Counted from the stretch's first letter, positions 11,420 through 23,594 are shown. The stretch is DNA of 64,000 nucleotides from Maratus speciosus (GCA_963932465.1 OZ010800.1:31374852-31438851), one strand, 5' to 3'. Notes: generated by a model from the letters alone, not told the origin. Program-made: numbers and translations.

Positions 11420-12255
11420 AACTGAAAGTTACGAAAAATATAAATTAAAGTATGTTTCGTATCATATAAGTGCATTTTCGACTACTATATTTTATATACT
11501 TAAATATATAATGAAAAGAAAACAACAAGTTTAGATTATTATTATTAATTATTTATTTTATCTTTACTTTGTATTAAATATATAAACATGCAAAAAATCA
11601 CAGTTAAAGTTACATCTTTATAATTAAACTGGATTATATAAACATATTAAAGAAGAAAAAAAAATGAATTGCTAAAAATACTACTAAGTAGACCCTTCTA
11701 ATTAAAAATAAAAAATCTCAGACTTAAAAAAATCAAACAGGATTTATCATACGCGTACTATGGTGAGAAATTGAGTAACTAATATTTAAAAAAAAATTAT
11801 TTTTTCTCATACATTTGGTGTTAAAATTGGATGAAACTGATCCAACTGAACTTTCTTTTACGCCAGTAACAACCCCCAGCGGCAAATAGAATTATTAAAA
11901 TTAAAATTAAATTCATTTTTAAAGTTTAACCTTTTAAAGCTTCAAAACAATTTATTTTTGTTCATGGCTCTTCCTTGCGGAAATAGCCTATCTAAATGTA
12001 AGTAAAGTTGATTTTGTATATTTTTTATGATATCTTCAGAAAAAGCGTCTGTTACGTTGAATTTTATGTTTGGATAAAAAAAAAGAGATCAAATGATCTT
12101 TTATATGCTTGTTAGACCTATGTTCACATAAATGCATACGCAAAATATAAAAATATTTCTTTATATATTTTTTTCTCATATAGCGACCATACTCCATGTT
12201 AAAATTAGCTACGATAAATTAAGTACATCTCTCCTTTACGCTGCAAACGCATCTT
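11420..12255. other. Non-coding AT-rich DNA
   Basis: Very AT-rich, with no open frame or structure that I recognise. Confidence 0.5.
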
Positions 12256-12669
12256 GCGAGAGATTGATTGAAAAATATAAATAAGAAAAATGAAGAATAT
12301 ATAATAAAACATAAAATAAAAATAAAAAAAATATGACAGTCGTTAAAAAAATGGTAGAATTGATACAACAGAATTTTTATTCGCGTTTATAGTAACCTCT
12401 AGTGTGGAATTAGTTAAATATTTATTTTTTAATACGATTTTTCGATGTGTTATAGTATATTTTACAATTTTTCAGTCACACTCAAGATAAAAATAGACTA
12501 GACATATTTTTTAAAATATCTTTTTTTAGTTCCCTCTGACAAGGAAAAGTGTAGCTAGATTTAAAAAGTTTGATTTTATATGTTTATTATATTCTTCAGA
12601 ATAAATTTCTGCTATGGATAAAAGATGTGCGAGAGATTGATTGAAAAATATAAATAAGAAAAATGAAGA
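12256..12669 (+). repeat. Single 297-bp-family unit between exact 41-bp direct repeats
   Basis: The 41 bases at 12256-12296 recur without change at 12629-12669. Between them, about 12345-12620 is a diverged copy of the unit that forms the tandem array at 17300-18520 (shared AATTAGTTAAATATTTATTT at 12407 and 17388). Either a unit was inserted with duplication of its flank, or a two-copy tandem has lost its second core. Confidence 0.75.
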
Positions 12670-12684
12670 GTCTACTATATATAT

Positions 12685-12900
12685 AAAATCCAAATGGAAA
12701 TTTCGTTCCGAACCTCTATATTTCGAGTTCTACTGCATGGATTTTGACGGATACTGTTAGATAGGTATCGTTTCAGGGAAGGTTTTAAGCTATAACACAT
12801 TGTTCTGCGAAGATTAGTTATAGAATTATGACAGAAAGTTCTGTTATTTTGGACGACAAGGTTACCATTTTATTTCTTGGCGAAATTTATCGTTGATAAA
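12685..12900 (+). repeat. Repeat module of a widespread arthropod type
   Basis: TATATATATAAAATCC is followed by CCGAACCTCT, CTGCATGGATTTTGACGG, GTTAGATAGG, and CAGGGAAGGTTTTAAGC. This order (short TA run, an aactcctg-like block, ggattttga, gttagatag, aaggttttaagctata) resembles a repeat module I recall from many arthropod genomes. The comparison is from memory only. Confidence 0.4.
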
Positions 12901-13747
12901 AAAAAAAAAAATGAAACGGCTATTACACATCGAAAAATAAAAGAATAACTGTTACTATTTTTATTTAAAAGGGAAAAAAAACGAAAAAATACGTTTTAAT
13001 GAGGGATAATATTAAAAAAGGAAAATATTTAATTTCGACATGAAAGGAAATGTTCGTAATGCTTAAAAAATTACTCAGTTAAAAATTGCAATTGAAATAA
13101 TATTTGGCTATTTATATTTTACTTCAGGTTAAGAAAAATGCATCTGAAAAATTGATAGGATGATATCAAAGAAGTTTCCATAAGCACATGCTCAGAAATA
13201 TTTGAAAAATTTTTATAATATTCTTCTCATGAGCAATATATAGAATATTTTTCTCATGACATATAATATGTTTATAATAAAAAAAAATGGCAGAACCTTG
13301 ATTTGGCGTTTGTAAAAAAAGAATGAAAATTTAATTTTTTTGGCGATCTAATGCTAGTTGGCGACACAATAAAATTTTGATTGATACTTTTTTATGATAA
13401 ATAATTTTGAAGTAAAAGCATTTTCTACTCTTCATACGAATTTAGTTAGATTAAGTTTAACTTAAATAAATACATTTTTATTACTACAGTTTTCTCACAT
13501 ACCTTAATATGTGTATATATTAAAATTTTACTATTGTAATTGTATGAATTAAAACAAAATTTAAGTTTATTAAATTTGTTCCAAACTCAAAATTAATGTC
13601 CGATTCTGAACATTGGCAATTTGACTCCGATATTGTTAGTGTGAGAAACAAGAAGTGATGGTTATTGTTGGCATGGAAACCTCTACTTAATATAAAAAAA
13701 ATGTTTAATGATAACATTTTTAATTAGCCAGCTACTTTTAAAACAAA
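12900..13747. other. Non-coding AT-rich DNA
   Basis: No gene is seen. TTTGGCG-type words (13301, 13340) recur and are shared with the neighbouring inverted-repeat elements, so older copies of those may be present. Confidence 0.4.
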
Positions 13748-13755
13748 CTTAAAAC

Positions 13756-14043
13756 GGTACTACTTGATTATCCCGTCGACAAAAAAACTATCGCCAAACT
13801 ATAAGATTAAATGTCAATAATGGCTGATCGTAAGTTTTACATCCACTTGACATTAAACATGGTACACGTGTTTGTTGCGTCATCAAGTGATTTTTATTTG
13901 ATTTTTATTTGTATTTTTATTAACGTTTACAAATTTATTTATTCTTTCGTTGTTAAAAAAAAAATCAATTTGTATAATTTGGCGAGTAGTTGGTAATTTA
14001 TATAATTTGGCGATATTGGTCGACAGGATAATCAAATAGTACC
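13756..14043. mobile_element. MITE-2: 288-bp inverted-repeat element, 8-bp target duplication
   Basis: The ends begin GGTACTACTTGATTATCC and, on the other strand, GGTACTATTTGATTATCC. Similarity extends about 45 bases to an ATCGCCAAA word in both arms. The flanks are CTTAAAAC (13748-13755) and CTTAAATC (14044-14051), a 7-of-8 match. The GG terminus and 8-bp duplication put it in the same class as the element at 11216. The interior has no real gene. Confidence 0.8.
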
Positions 14044-14431
14044 CTTAAATCTTTTCCAGACGGTGAAGCCATGTAAAATTAAATAACTACTGCAACATGC
14101 AATTAGTATATATTATATACGCTTACAGATAAAAAATAATACGTAAATCCTTCGTTTAGGTTTAAATTCATTGACTTTTATGCATTTAAATACTTATTTA
14201 ACAAGCAATTTCGGAATGCATTTAAATATGTTACATTTGGGAAGGAAATGCATTGGCTAGCCAAATAGCGCGGAACCCTTGTCTTTTTTTGCGGCAAATA
14301 TTCGAATATATTTCTTTTTTTCTTTTTTCAGATTTTTACTGAGATTCCGCCGCCAAATTTCACTGATGTTTTACTACATACATGAGTAGTTTTATAAGCA
14401 TTTTTTTTTTCAAAATAATTTGAGTATGCTC

Positions 14432-14961
14432 GGAAAGAGTTCCATATCCTGTACTGGTTTTTTTTGGCGTGCTTTTTTTTTTTTTGGCGTTACATGAATC
14501 GATGTGGTTGCGATCTTCAGCCTTTGGGTGTTGCTTTTTTTCTGGAATTGAATTTATTCATATGTTTTTTGTATGTTTTTTTTGCATTTAGCATACGGAT
14601 TTCGGAAAAATTCATAACTTTTGTTTTAATTTGACATATATAAGAAATATATAAAATTATATATAAGTACATAATATTTATTTATAGGTGTATATATTAT
14701 GTATGTATAAGATACAGCTCTATATAAGCTTTACATGTAATATATATACATAAAAATAAAACTATCAGTATAAACATCGTACTTTTTTTAAAATGTGACA
14801 TATATAACATTTATTAAATATATATATGTTTCTAAATATTTAAAGACAATGTTTTTCCACCATCTTGAAAAATTTTAAAAGATGCTAAAATAATTTTTTG
14901 GCGCCATTTTGGATTCCTTCGCCAATCGCGCCAACTTGCACAGAATATGGAACTCTTTCGA
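14432..14961. mobile_element. Inverted-repeat element of about 530 bp
   Basis: The left end has AAAGAGTTCCATATCCTGTA (14434-14453). The right end reads the same on the minus strand with two changes (near 14939-14959). Both arms then carry TTGGCGTG/TTGGCGCG-like words. No clear target duplication was found, so the exact ends are approximate. The interior is non-coding and T-rich. Confidence 0.6.
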
Positions 14962-17299
14962 GACCTTCCTTGTGAGTAATAATTTTGTTTTTGATTTGTT
15001 CTTTCTTTTCTAACTCCTCTATCATGTGACTTACAGCAGAAACTAGAAGATGTACTTGTAAAAATGATGGTGCTTATGATTTAGATGTTATATGTTTATA
15101 TATGATATTTAGTTCATATTTGTCGCCAAACATTTTGATTTTAAGCCAAAAAAGACGTAAGCGTGACATAGGTTCAAGCGAAGTTTACAATAAAAGTGAT
15201 TTTGCAAGTGTACGAAAGCATTTTTAGAGTATTTTATAAAATTCAAGTGTAGAATATATAAATAGCAATTAATATTTTAAAAATGGAGTTAATTATTTTA
15301 ATTTTAGTATAAATGTCTCCCCCAAACGCACATACACATTGTAAAATAATTTAATTTCAGACATTTAAAAAATTTCTCGCCATACTTTACTGCGAAATCA
15401 TGTCGGTTTGTTTTCCCCAAATTCGTGAATTTTATAACCTCGAAGCCAGATTAGCTAATATTGTCCACCATTAAAAAAAAAAAAAAACAAAAAAAAAAAA
15501 CAAAAAAAAAAACATATCTCCAATTTCCCTTATAGAAACGTTCAATGCTTGCAGTGTTAAGTGCTTACATTATTCTTAAGAAAATATAAGCAATTATGAG
15601 TTATTACAATCACGAAAGAAAACATTCTGCAATAAAAATTGCTTTCTGAAATCTTTTTTCGATATTCCATTTCATTCGTCATTTTTCCCATATCTTCTCT
15701 TCTTTTAGAAATGTTATTAAAAGATATTGGATGAATCTTCCATAATCAAACCCTACAAGTGGCGATTTTACTATACAATGTTGGAAGATTCATTTATATT
15801 TGAAAAGAACTGTCGACGGTAAATCCGATTTCAGAAGCTTACGCGAAATTTCTACTTACCGATTAGTAAATTTGTTTGTTTTTTATTATAGATCAAACAG
15901 ACAAAAGAATATTTACTATTATACATTGTTCATCTGCAGTTATTTTTCTATCACTAAAAAAACATCACATTGAATGTACGAAAAAAAAAACAAAAAAAAA
16001 AACTTTCAAACGCCAAGGGTGGTCAATGGAACTATATCTGTTCATTTACCCTAGGTTTTAAAAAAAAGTACCTCAGATTCAAGTAAAATTTCAACCATTA
16101 TTAAGTAATTTGGCTGATGCACAGCCCAAGCATCTGGTGCCCAAGTATCTGGTCGTAGTCACAAATAAACGTTTTTAGTTTTATTTACGCAACAGACTGA
16201 TGAATAATGACATCTTGAATATAACAAGCGTGTTTATTTCTCCGTCTTATTACGCTCATTAGGGAAATGCGAAAGAAATCTTCGGTCTGCCAAAAAAGAT
16301 CATTGCTAAAAAATTTGCATAACTAACTTTATTTATCCATCGCAAAGAGTTTTGATAGTGAAAGATCTAAATTTTAATCAGCAGCAATTTGACATTTTTT
16401 AATGGAATATAGTTTGGCGCGTAATTAACTCTGTTTTGTAGGTAACTCTGGAAGCCATACCGTTACGAACATTTCTAACATTTCACATCAAACTTGGTTG
16501 TGGATCCGATTACGGATGATTGGGAAGATTTTATTGAATAAAAACTATAGGTTTAGTTTTCTATTTGAATCAGTTTTCGAGGTTATTTTCCTAGGTTAAT
16601 AGTTGCATGATTAAAACTGGTATATAAAAAGAAACGGCAGTTTAAATGACATTGTTATAATTTTATTCACACAATTCAGTTTTAAATATTCACTTTTACC
16701 TGATTCACATTTTTTAAAATATAAAAGTTAGATACTGATTTGACTGTATTTACTCTACTGGAATTCGAAGATAAGAAACTGTAGAAAACCTGCCAAAAAA
16801 GTCGAATATTACGAAATATAATCTAACGTAGAGAGAGATTGTATTTATATTATCAGATCCACACATAGCATTAAGCTGAGAAGACCGTAGTAAAAGAACT
16901 AACAAACGAGAGTGAATAACCCGAACATTCTTTATGTTAAATGGTCAATCTATGCAATCATTGTAATTCTCTCTTTTTTATTAGTGTGGTGATTAGAGAA
17001 CATTTTAGTTTCTAATGATCGTAATGGCCATATTTCCCTCCTAAACTCTACATGATGTACTAAAGAGTTTCTTCTGAATTGCCCGAATTTCGTCTAACGC
17101 ATCAGATAATATAATGACGCAGTGGCGTCCAATGCGCATTCAGAAAATGCGAAAGGACTTTCCAGGTAAAGTTCCATATTAATTTAAAATACAGGGTTGA
17201 TTTCTCCATTTCGTTTTATTGAAGGTTTATTTCAAAAATGAAACAGCATAGTGTGCTCAGCCTGCTAGTATATAAAAAAAATATATAAAATAAAAATAA
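14962..17299. other. Non-coding DNA with A-rich tracts
   Basis: A runs broken by C lie at 15474-15513 and 15981-16001. No gene, RNA or inverted repeat was recognised. TTGGCGCG at 16412 and similar words suggest old copies of the short elements upstream, without proof. Confidence 0.4.
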
Positions 17300-18520
17300 A
17301 AATATCACAGTCGTTAAATATAAAAAAAAAAATGGTAGAATAGATACAACATAATTTTTATTCCCGTTTATAGTAACCTCTAGTGTGGAATTAGTTAAAT
17401 ATTTATTTTTTAATGCGATTTTTCTATGTGTTACAGTATGCTTTACAATTTTACAGTCATACTCAAGATAAGAATAGATTAGACATATTTTTTAAAATAT
17501 TTTTTTAGTGCCCTCTAACAAGGAAAAGTGTAGCTAGATTTAAAAAAATATGATTTTTAATGTTTATTATATTCTTCGGAATAAATTTCTGCTATGGACA
17601 AATGATGTTTTCATTGAAAATTTACACGAGATTTTTGAGGTCGTCAACATAATTTTTATTTGCGATTATAGTAGCCTATAGAGAGGAATTAGTTAAATGT
17701 TCATTTTTTAATGAGATTTTTCTATGTGTTACTGTATATTTTACAATTTTACAGTCATACTCAAAATTAAAATAGACTAGACATATTTTTAAAAATATTT
17801 TTTAGTGCCCTCTGACAAGGAAAAGTTTAGCTAGATTAAAAAAGTTTGATTTTATATGTTTATTATATTCTTCTGAATAAATTTCTGCTATAGACAAAAG
17901 ATATTTTGATCAAAATTTCCACACGAAAATTTTGAGGTCATCAACAGAATTTTTACTTGTGTTTATAGTAACCGCTAGTGTGGAATTAGCTAAATATTTA
18001 TTTTTTAATGCGATTTTTCTATGTGTTATATTATGTTTTACAATTTTTCAGTCATACTCAAGATAAAAATAGACTAGACTTATTTTTAAAAATATCTTTT
18101 TTAGTGCCCTTTGACAAGGAAAAGTTTGGCTAGATTTAAAAAGTCTGATTTTATATGTTAATTATATTCTTCAGAATAATTTTTTTTTATCGTCAAATGA
18201 TGTTTTGATCGAAATTTTGACACGAAATTTTTGAGGTCATCAACAGAATTTTTATTTGCGTTTATAGTAATCTCTAGTGTAGAATTAGTTAAATATTTAT
18301 TTTTTAATGAAATTTTTCTATGTTTTATAGTATGTTTTACAATTTTATAGTCATACTCAAGATAAAAATAGACTAGACATTTTAAAAAAAAATATATTTT
18401 TTAGTGTCCTCTGACAAGGAAAAGTGTAGCTAGATTTAAAATGTTTGATTTTATATGTTTATTACATTCTTCAGAATAAATTTCTGCTATGGTCAAATGA
18501 GGTTTTGATCGAAATTTTCA
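17300..18520 (+). repeat. Tandem array, four units of about 297 bp
   Basis: The block AATTAGTTAAATATTTATTT, or a close variant, occurs at 17388, 17687, 17983 and 18282, so the period is 296-299 bp. Each unit also has CTCAAGATAAAAATAGACTA, TGACAAGGAAAAGT and TTCAGAATAAATTTCTGCTA. Units differ by scattered substitutions. It is non-coding. A fifth, isolated copy lies at 12345-12620. Confidence 0.9.
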
Positions 18521-20154
18521 CATCCAAGAATTTTTTATTCTGGTAGCACCCTGACTTGCATACTAATAAATAAAATAATTTTATTTTTTCCCATAGTGTA
18601 TCCATATTTTAAATTAAAATTACTTGCAACAGATTCAAAATAACTTTATATTACACCAATAATGCTCTTAGCATATAATAAAGTAATATATCTGAAATAA
18701 AAGGATCTTTTTATAGTATTTACTTTCTGATGTTATATTCATATTAAAAGTAGGTATGGGACATTGAAGTGCATTTTACTTTTTAGCGCGCTCTGGCGAA
18801 AAATAAAGTAATTTACATGAAATAAAATGTATTTTTTAAAAAACTGTGTTTCCGGTAAAATTTGTTTTTTTTTTTTTATGGAAACATTCACATGTTATTT
18901 TACTTTGCACCGATAACACTCCCTGGTTGGAGTTGCATAGTTAAAATTATAAAGTTATTTTTTTTCTTATTTATCAACACCTTAAAATTAGCTTGGAGAG
19001 ATTCAATGCAACTTTTTTTTCATCCCGATTCAGTATCATTTGAGCAGCGGGAAAATCTGTTGAAAACAACTTCTCAGGTTTCAACTGAGTATAATATTTC
19101 TTGTATAAAATATGAAAGACTCATAATTCTTAATTGGATCTACTACAAAAAGTTAACCTCAATCGACATTCAACAGTCTACAAAGTATATTAAAATAAAT
19201 ATGAATACATTTAAAGTCCTATTCAAGCCACTTTTGTAAGAAATCACACTCGCTATAATGCGCCAATCATGGAAGACGATAGTATCCCGAGTGACGCAGC
19301 TTATGGGGTTAGAGCCAAAATCGTAGAATACTATCACGTAATATATACAGCTAACTTGAGATCAAGGAAAATGCGAAAAGCCGACATTTAATATATCAGC
19401 AATTATATCACGTATCATTCTAATTTTTCTTATATCTACTGTCTGATCCTATTCTGAAATTTCTACATGTCTACATGCAGTATATTTTGAGATGTCGATA
19501 TCCATTTTTGGTGAAATGGGCGGTTTCTTGGAGGCAATATGTCATAGTTTTTTCTCCAAAATCGAATATGCGATTTTTTTTAAATTAATGTATAACATTA
19601 TTAGGTTTTAGAATCGGCGAGTAATATCTACCTTTTTAGGAAAACTCTTCTTTTTCATATAACCCGGCTTAAAAATGGGACTCTATTACTTCGCGGAATA
19701 CATGTTATTCTATGGGACAGGTGTAAAGTGGCTAGTCCCGAAATGAAAATTTTCTAATTCGTGTAACCAAGATTTTTTTGCTTTAACTACGAAGATAGTT
19801 TATTACTTCTTTACATATGTAACAGTCGTATATTAATTTAATTTGTTGTTGATTCGTTTTTCTTTTTGTTAAGAAAATAACATTTCACATCTTGAAATTT
19901 GCATGTGGTCGAGAAACCTTTAAATTCCTTTTTTAAACGTTATTTACAGTTGAGGGAAAAATATTTTACAATTTTTATATTATGAAAAATGACGTACCTC
20001 ACTCCAGCCTCGCTAATGAACCATTCTTAATAAAAAATATTGACATGGATTACTAGACGAAAATATTGTGAGAGCAATATCTAATTATCGAGACAGTTTA
20101 ATAAATTCATAAAAACTTGTTAGGTATGTGTGGAAAAAAGAAAGCATTTTTTTT
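18521..20154. other. Non-coding DNA
   Basis: The 125-codon open frame at 18862 has no recognisable domain and a low-complexity start, and is most likely chance. No RNA gene or repeat was recognised. Confidence 0.4.
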
Positions 20155-21490
20155 CTGGCGCGGGAACTCATCTGATTTAGACATCGGTCATGTAATGCTG
20201 TTGTAACTTCACTAGAAATATCGTTAACTGATTAAAAGTTTGTGACGCAACGCTAATAAGTGATGTTTACTGTTTGTTCCTTAAAAAAATGAACTCTGGG
20301 CTGAATTCTAGAATATGTGAGACGCATCACGTCGTTGAATTTGCCGAGGCGATAAATCATTTCTTCTGGCAATATCACTTTTTTCTGTATTTTTTTACTA
20401 TGCCTACATGAAAATATTGTTGTATTGATGTCAATAATGATGAAATTTGAGATTACAATTCAACTAAGCATAGTTCCTACTACAATGGTAAGATTTGGAA
20501 AAGGTTAAAAGATGGAAAACTTTTTTTTTAGATTCAAGCTATGAAAAAGTATTATGCATTGGTTTTTAATTGAATATTAAAAACATTTAAAGCGCCAGTG
20601 AAGTAAAGATTGAAATTGTTAATACTTGGTCGATTTTTTGTTGAAAAGTTTTATTGCAGTATACTGATGACTGAAAATTGTAAAAATATGACGATTTAAC
20701 ATATATTAGTGTTGGGGTTTTGAAAAAGGAAATGTCAGTTGGGATATATGATTTTAAAATGCGATATTGATTGTTATGATCATTAAAACGAGTATTTTCG
20801 TTAAAAAGGTATGGTAAGAATTGGTATATTTGGTTGTAATATTTTACCCTTTTTATTAGACTTTTATTGTATTATCTCATGCATGCGTTAGTGATTGCGG
20901 CTTTAACGATTTTCACGCATTTTGTAGATTGCTGCCCAATGCGGTTCATTTATCCAGCGATATTTTTTGTTCTTTTCATGAAAGCTAAACGTTTATGCAT
21001 GTATTAGCAATGGCAGTTTAAATGAGTTTCGTGCGTTTTGGAGATTGCAGCTAATGAATTTGATATATCGAGTGATATTTCTTTTCGTTTCATGAATGTG
21101 AAGCATTCATACATATGTTTTAGTGGCCATACATATGTTTTAGATTTAAGGAATTTCATGCATTTTTGAGATTGCTAAAGAACGTGCGATGAGCCATTAT
21201 GTAATTGTTGCTGATAAATTAGCCAAAAATACAGAAAAGGTGATATTGCCGGAAGAAACGATTTATCGAATCACCAAATTCAATGGCGCAAAGTATCTCG
21301 CTTATTCTAGAATTTAGACGAGAGTTTATGTCAGAAAAGCAACAAAAGTCAAACAATACTTATTAACTCCCCGTTATAAACTTTTAATCTGTTAAGGATT
21401 TTTGTATTTAATTTACAAGAGCATTACAACGTGTGATCGATGTGTAAATCCTATAGGTGAAGAGCTGCATATGTTCTTGTCCCACCAAGT
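20155..21490. mobile_element. Fold-back element with arms of about 240 bp and a tandem core
   Basis: The stretch 20155-20393 pairs in reverse complement with 21234-21490. Shared words include GATTAAAAGTTT, AATTCTAGAATA, GATAAATC..TTCTTC and GGCAATATCAC. The arms differ by indels and substitutions, so it is old. The 840-bp interior ends with about three tandem units of some 115 bp (20881-21200), recognisable by ATGCATG, CGCATTTTG.AGATTGC and TTTCATGAA. No transposase is present, so it would depend on another element to move. Confidence 0.8.
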
Positions 21491-22053
21491 GATTTTTTTC
21501 ATATATACATAAAAGGTTTTTATTAGTAAAGTAAAATAGTTAGTAATATACTTTACTTAACGGTCTCGATAACTAGATATTACGCTTACAGCATTTTTGT
21601 CTGGTAATCCCCGTCAATTTCTTTTTCACATCATTTAATTCTCCTGTGAGTCCTGAGCGTATGTAGGGGCAGTTTTTAGTTATTGATTTTTATTAATTTT
21701 TTGTTTAAGTTTTTTTATGAAACTTTATCTGTACTTTTAAAGAACAGACATTGGGCTATAAATACCCGGAGTTTTGAGTTTGTAGCTTTTGAAGTTTATG
21801 TTTAGCGGACGCCTAAAGTAAAAGGAAAATTATGCGCCAACCTACCCCGTCACGGGGCAAGTTGCCTATACCTATGGGGTAAGTTGGCACACGCTTTATA
21901 AAAATTTAAATGAAACTCAAATAAGCCACGCAGTTGAGAGAAATTAATTTCAAGTATGTTTAAACAAAGTTGTTATCGCCGTACAATGTAAATTCTAAAT
22001 TATTCAGACATAAAAATAATGAAGAAAACATTGAGTAACTTCTATCTTACTTG

Positions 22054-22109
<56 letters not shown>

Positions 22110-22650
22110 GAGTGTCTCCGTTAGGGAAAGCCTCGTGTGCCCAATATCTTGCATTGCAATAACTTTTCTCGGTATTTGCTGTTTTTCAAGCTACCAGCAC
22201 ACACCAGATACCGAGTCAACTTGCCCCGTGTACAATGCGCCTACTAGCCCCATAATACATTTCTTCACAAAACGGACACCTAACCTTCTATGCATAAATA
22301 ATCCAAGTAAATCACAAATGGGGTAGGTACAGTTAATCATACACCAAGAAATATTGCACAAGTTAAATCGCAATTATTAAGATAAGTATTAGAAATTAGA
22401 AAGAGAATGAAGCAACAAAAAATTACTTATGAGTACAAAACCCAGAAAAATCGTAATAAATGTCCACTTCACGTAGGTTACGCTGCAAAACTTCAATGAG
22501 GATTCTGAAAAGCAAGAAGAAAGGTACTCTGTGACTGGTTGCGTAATCTATCCACAAACAGGCGATTTATGAGGACTGCGCCTACTTACCCCTGTAGCCA
22601 ACTAGTCCCGGTCTCCCCTATACATCAAAGATTTTTCGAGGGTTCTGCCA
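21491..22650. other. Non-coding DNA with poly(A) tract and G/C-rich palindromic words
   Basis: A run of about 53 A lies at 22055-22108. CTACCCCGTCACGGGGCAAG (21843-21862) and GGGGTAAGTTGGCA (21880-21893) are echoed at 22218 (ACTTGCCCCGT) and 22587-22616 on the other strand. These may be the ends or interior of another inverted-repeat element. No gene. Confidence 0.5.
22055..22108. repeat. Poly(A) tract of about 53 bases
   Basis: An uninterrupted A run within AT-rich DNA. No element with a 3' end here was recognised, so it is not assigned to a retroposon. Confidence 0.9.
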
Positions 22651-22654
22651 AACT

Positions 22655-23225
22655 TTCATCTATAATATTAAAGAATGAAGTTTGTGTGTGAGTGTGTGTT
22701 TGTCGACGGTGTTCTGAAAAGACCGCTGCACGTACAGCTACAGAATTTGCGGAGAAGGTACCTCTATGTATTTAGTTTTGCACCTCGAAGAGAGATTTTG
22801 TATTTTTAGTAGATTTTTTATGCGATTTTTAACGGTATTTTATGTTTTGAGGCGATTGTTCCACATTAGTGAAAGGAATATGGTTTCATTCTTTTAACCC
22901 AATATAGAAAGTTTTGTCCTCTTTTCAATAAAGATTACTCAGAATTCGTACAGTGACTTTTGTATTTTTAGCAAAATTTTTAATACGATTTTTCTTGTTT
23001 TATTTTATAATTATTTTGCGACTATTTTTTGACATTGGTAAAAGGACTTTTGTTTCGAGCTTTTAGCTTAATTTACTAAATTTTGTCCGCTACGATTTTA
23101 GATTTTTACAGATTTTTAATGCGACATTCAATGCCATTTTTACCGATTTTCATCATTTTCCATTGTTTTTTGTCATTAGTGAAAGAATGCCGATTGCAAT
23201 GTTTTACTCGAATACAGTAAATCCC
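22655..23225 (+). repeat. Dispersed repeat with GT-rich head and about three 150-bp units
   Basis: The head ATCTATAATATTAAAGAATG is followed by a TGTG tract and GACCGCTGCACGTA (22721-22734). Then come three loosely repeated units with TTTTTNATRCGATTTTT and a CATTAGTGAAAGG-like end (about 22806, 22970 and 23108). The head recurs on the minus strand at 47150-47275. Non-coding. Confidence 0.6.
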
Positions 23226-23375
23226 CCCCCCTCCCCCCTGTGATTTATAGGTAGCTTTCATTACAAAAAGCTACCTATTGCAGCCGTCTGGAGGAAAGCA
23301 TTTCTGCAAAATGTTGGTATGTTTTCACTCATAGACACCAAAACCACCCTCCGTTCAAATGTTGTTGAACGGAGT
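23226..23375 (+). repeat. TRE-A 5' head, isolated copy with two hairpins
   Basis: The palindrome TAGGTAGCTTT (23249-23259) pairs with AAAGCTACCTA (23268-23278). A second perfect stem, CTCCGTTCAA (23349-23358) with TTGAACGGAG (23365-23374), closes the block. The whole matches 27801-27925 at the start of the complete TRE-A. The repeat core of TRE-A does not follow here. Confidence 0.8.
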
Positions 23376-23395
23376 AAGTTCAATTATTTCACAAT

Positions 23396-23594
23396 TCGAC
23401 TGCATGTAACTGAATTGACTGCATGTAACTGAATTGACTGTACTGAACTAATTCGTCTGCACTGAAGTAATTCGACTGCACTCAACTGATTCGCCCTTTT
23501 AATGCACATTTTCAATCTCACCGTAAATCATAACTTCAAAACCCGGTAGTATACCCTTCGAAAACCGGAAAATTATATAATAATCATAAATGTC

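Noticed and set aside
11079..11534. 151-codon open frame on the plus strand
   Set aside because: It runs straight through both inverted repeats of a recently inserted MITE with its target duplication, so it is not an old coding sequence; no domain resemblance.
18862..19239. 125-codon open frame
   Set aside because: It starts in a T run giving poly-Phe, shows no motif and has no splice or promoter context.
22051..22326. 91-codon open frame starting with poly-Lys
   Set aside because: The start is the poly(A) tract; the rest shows no motif.
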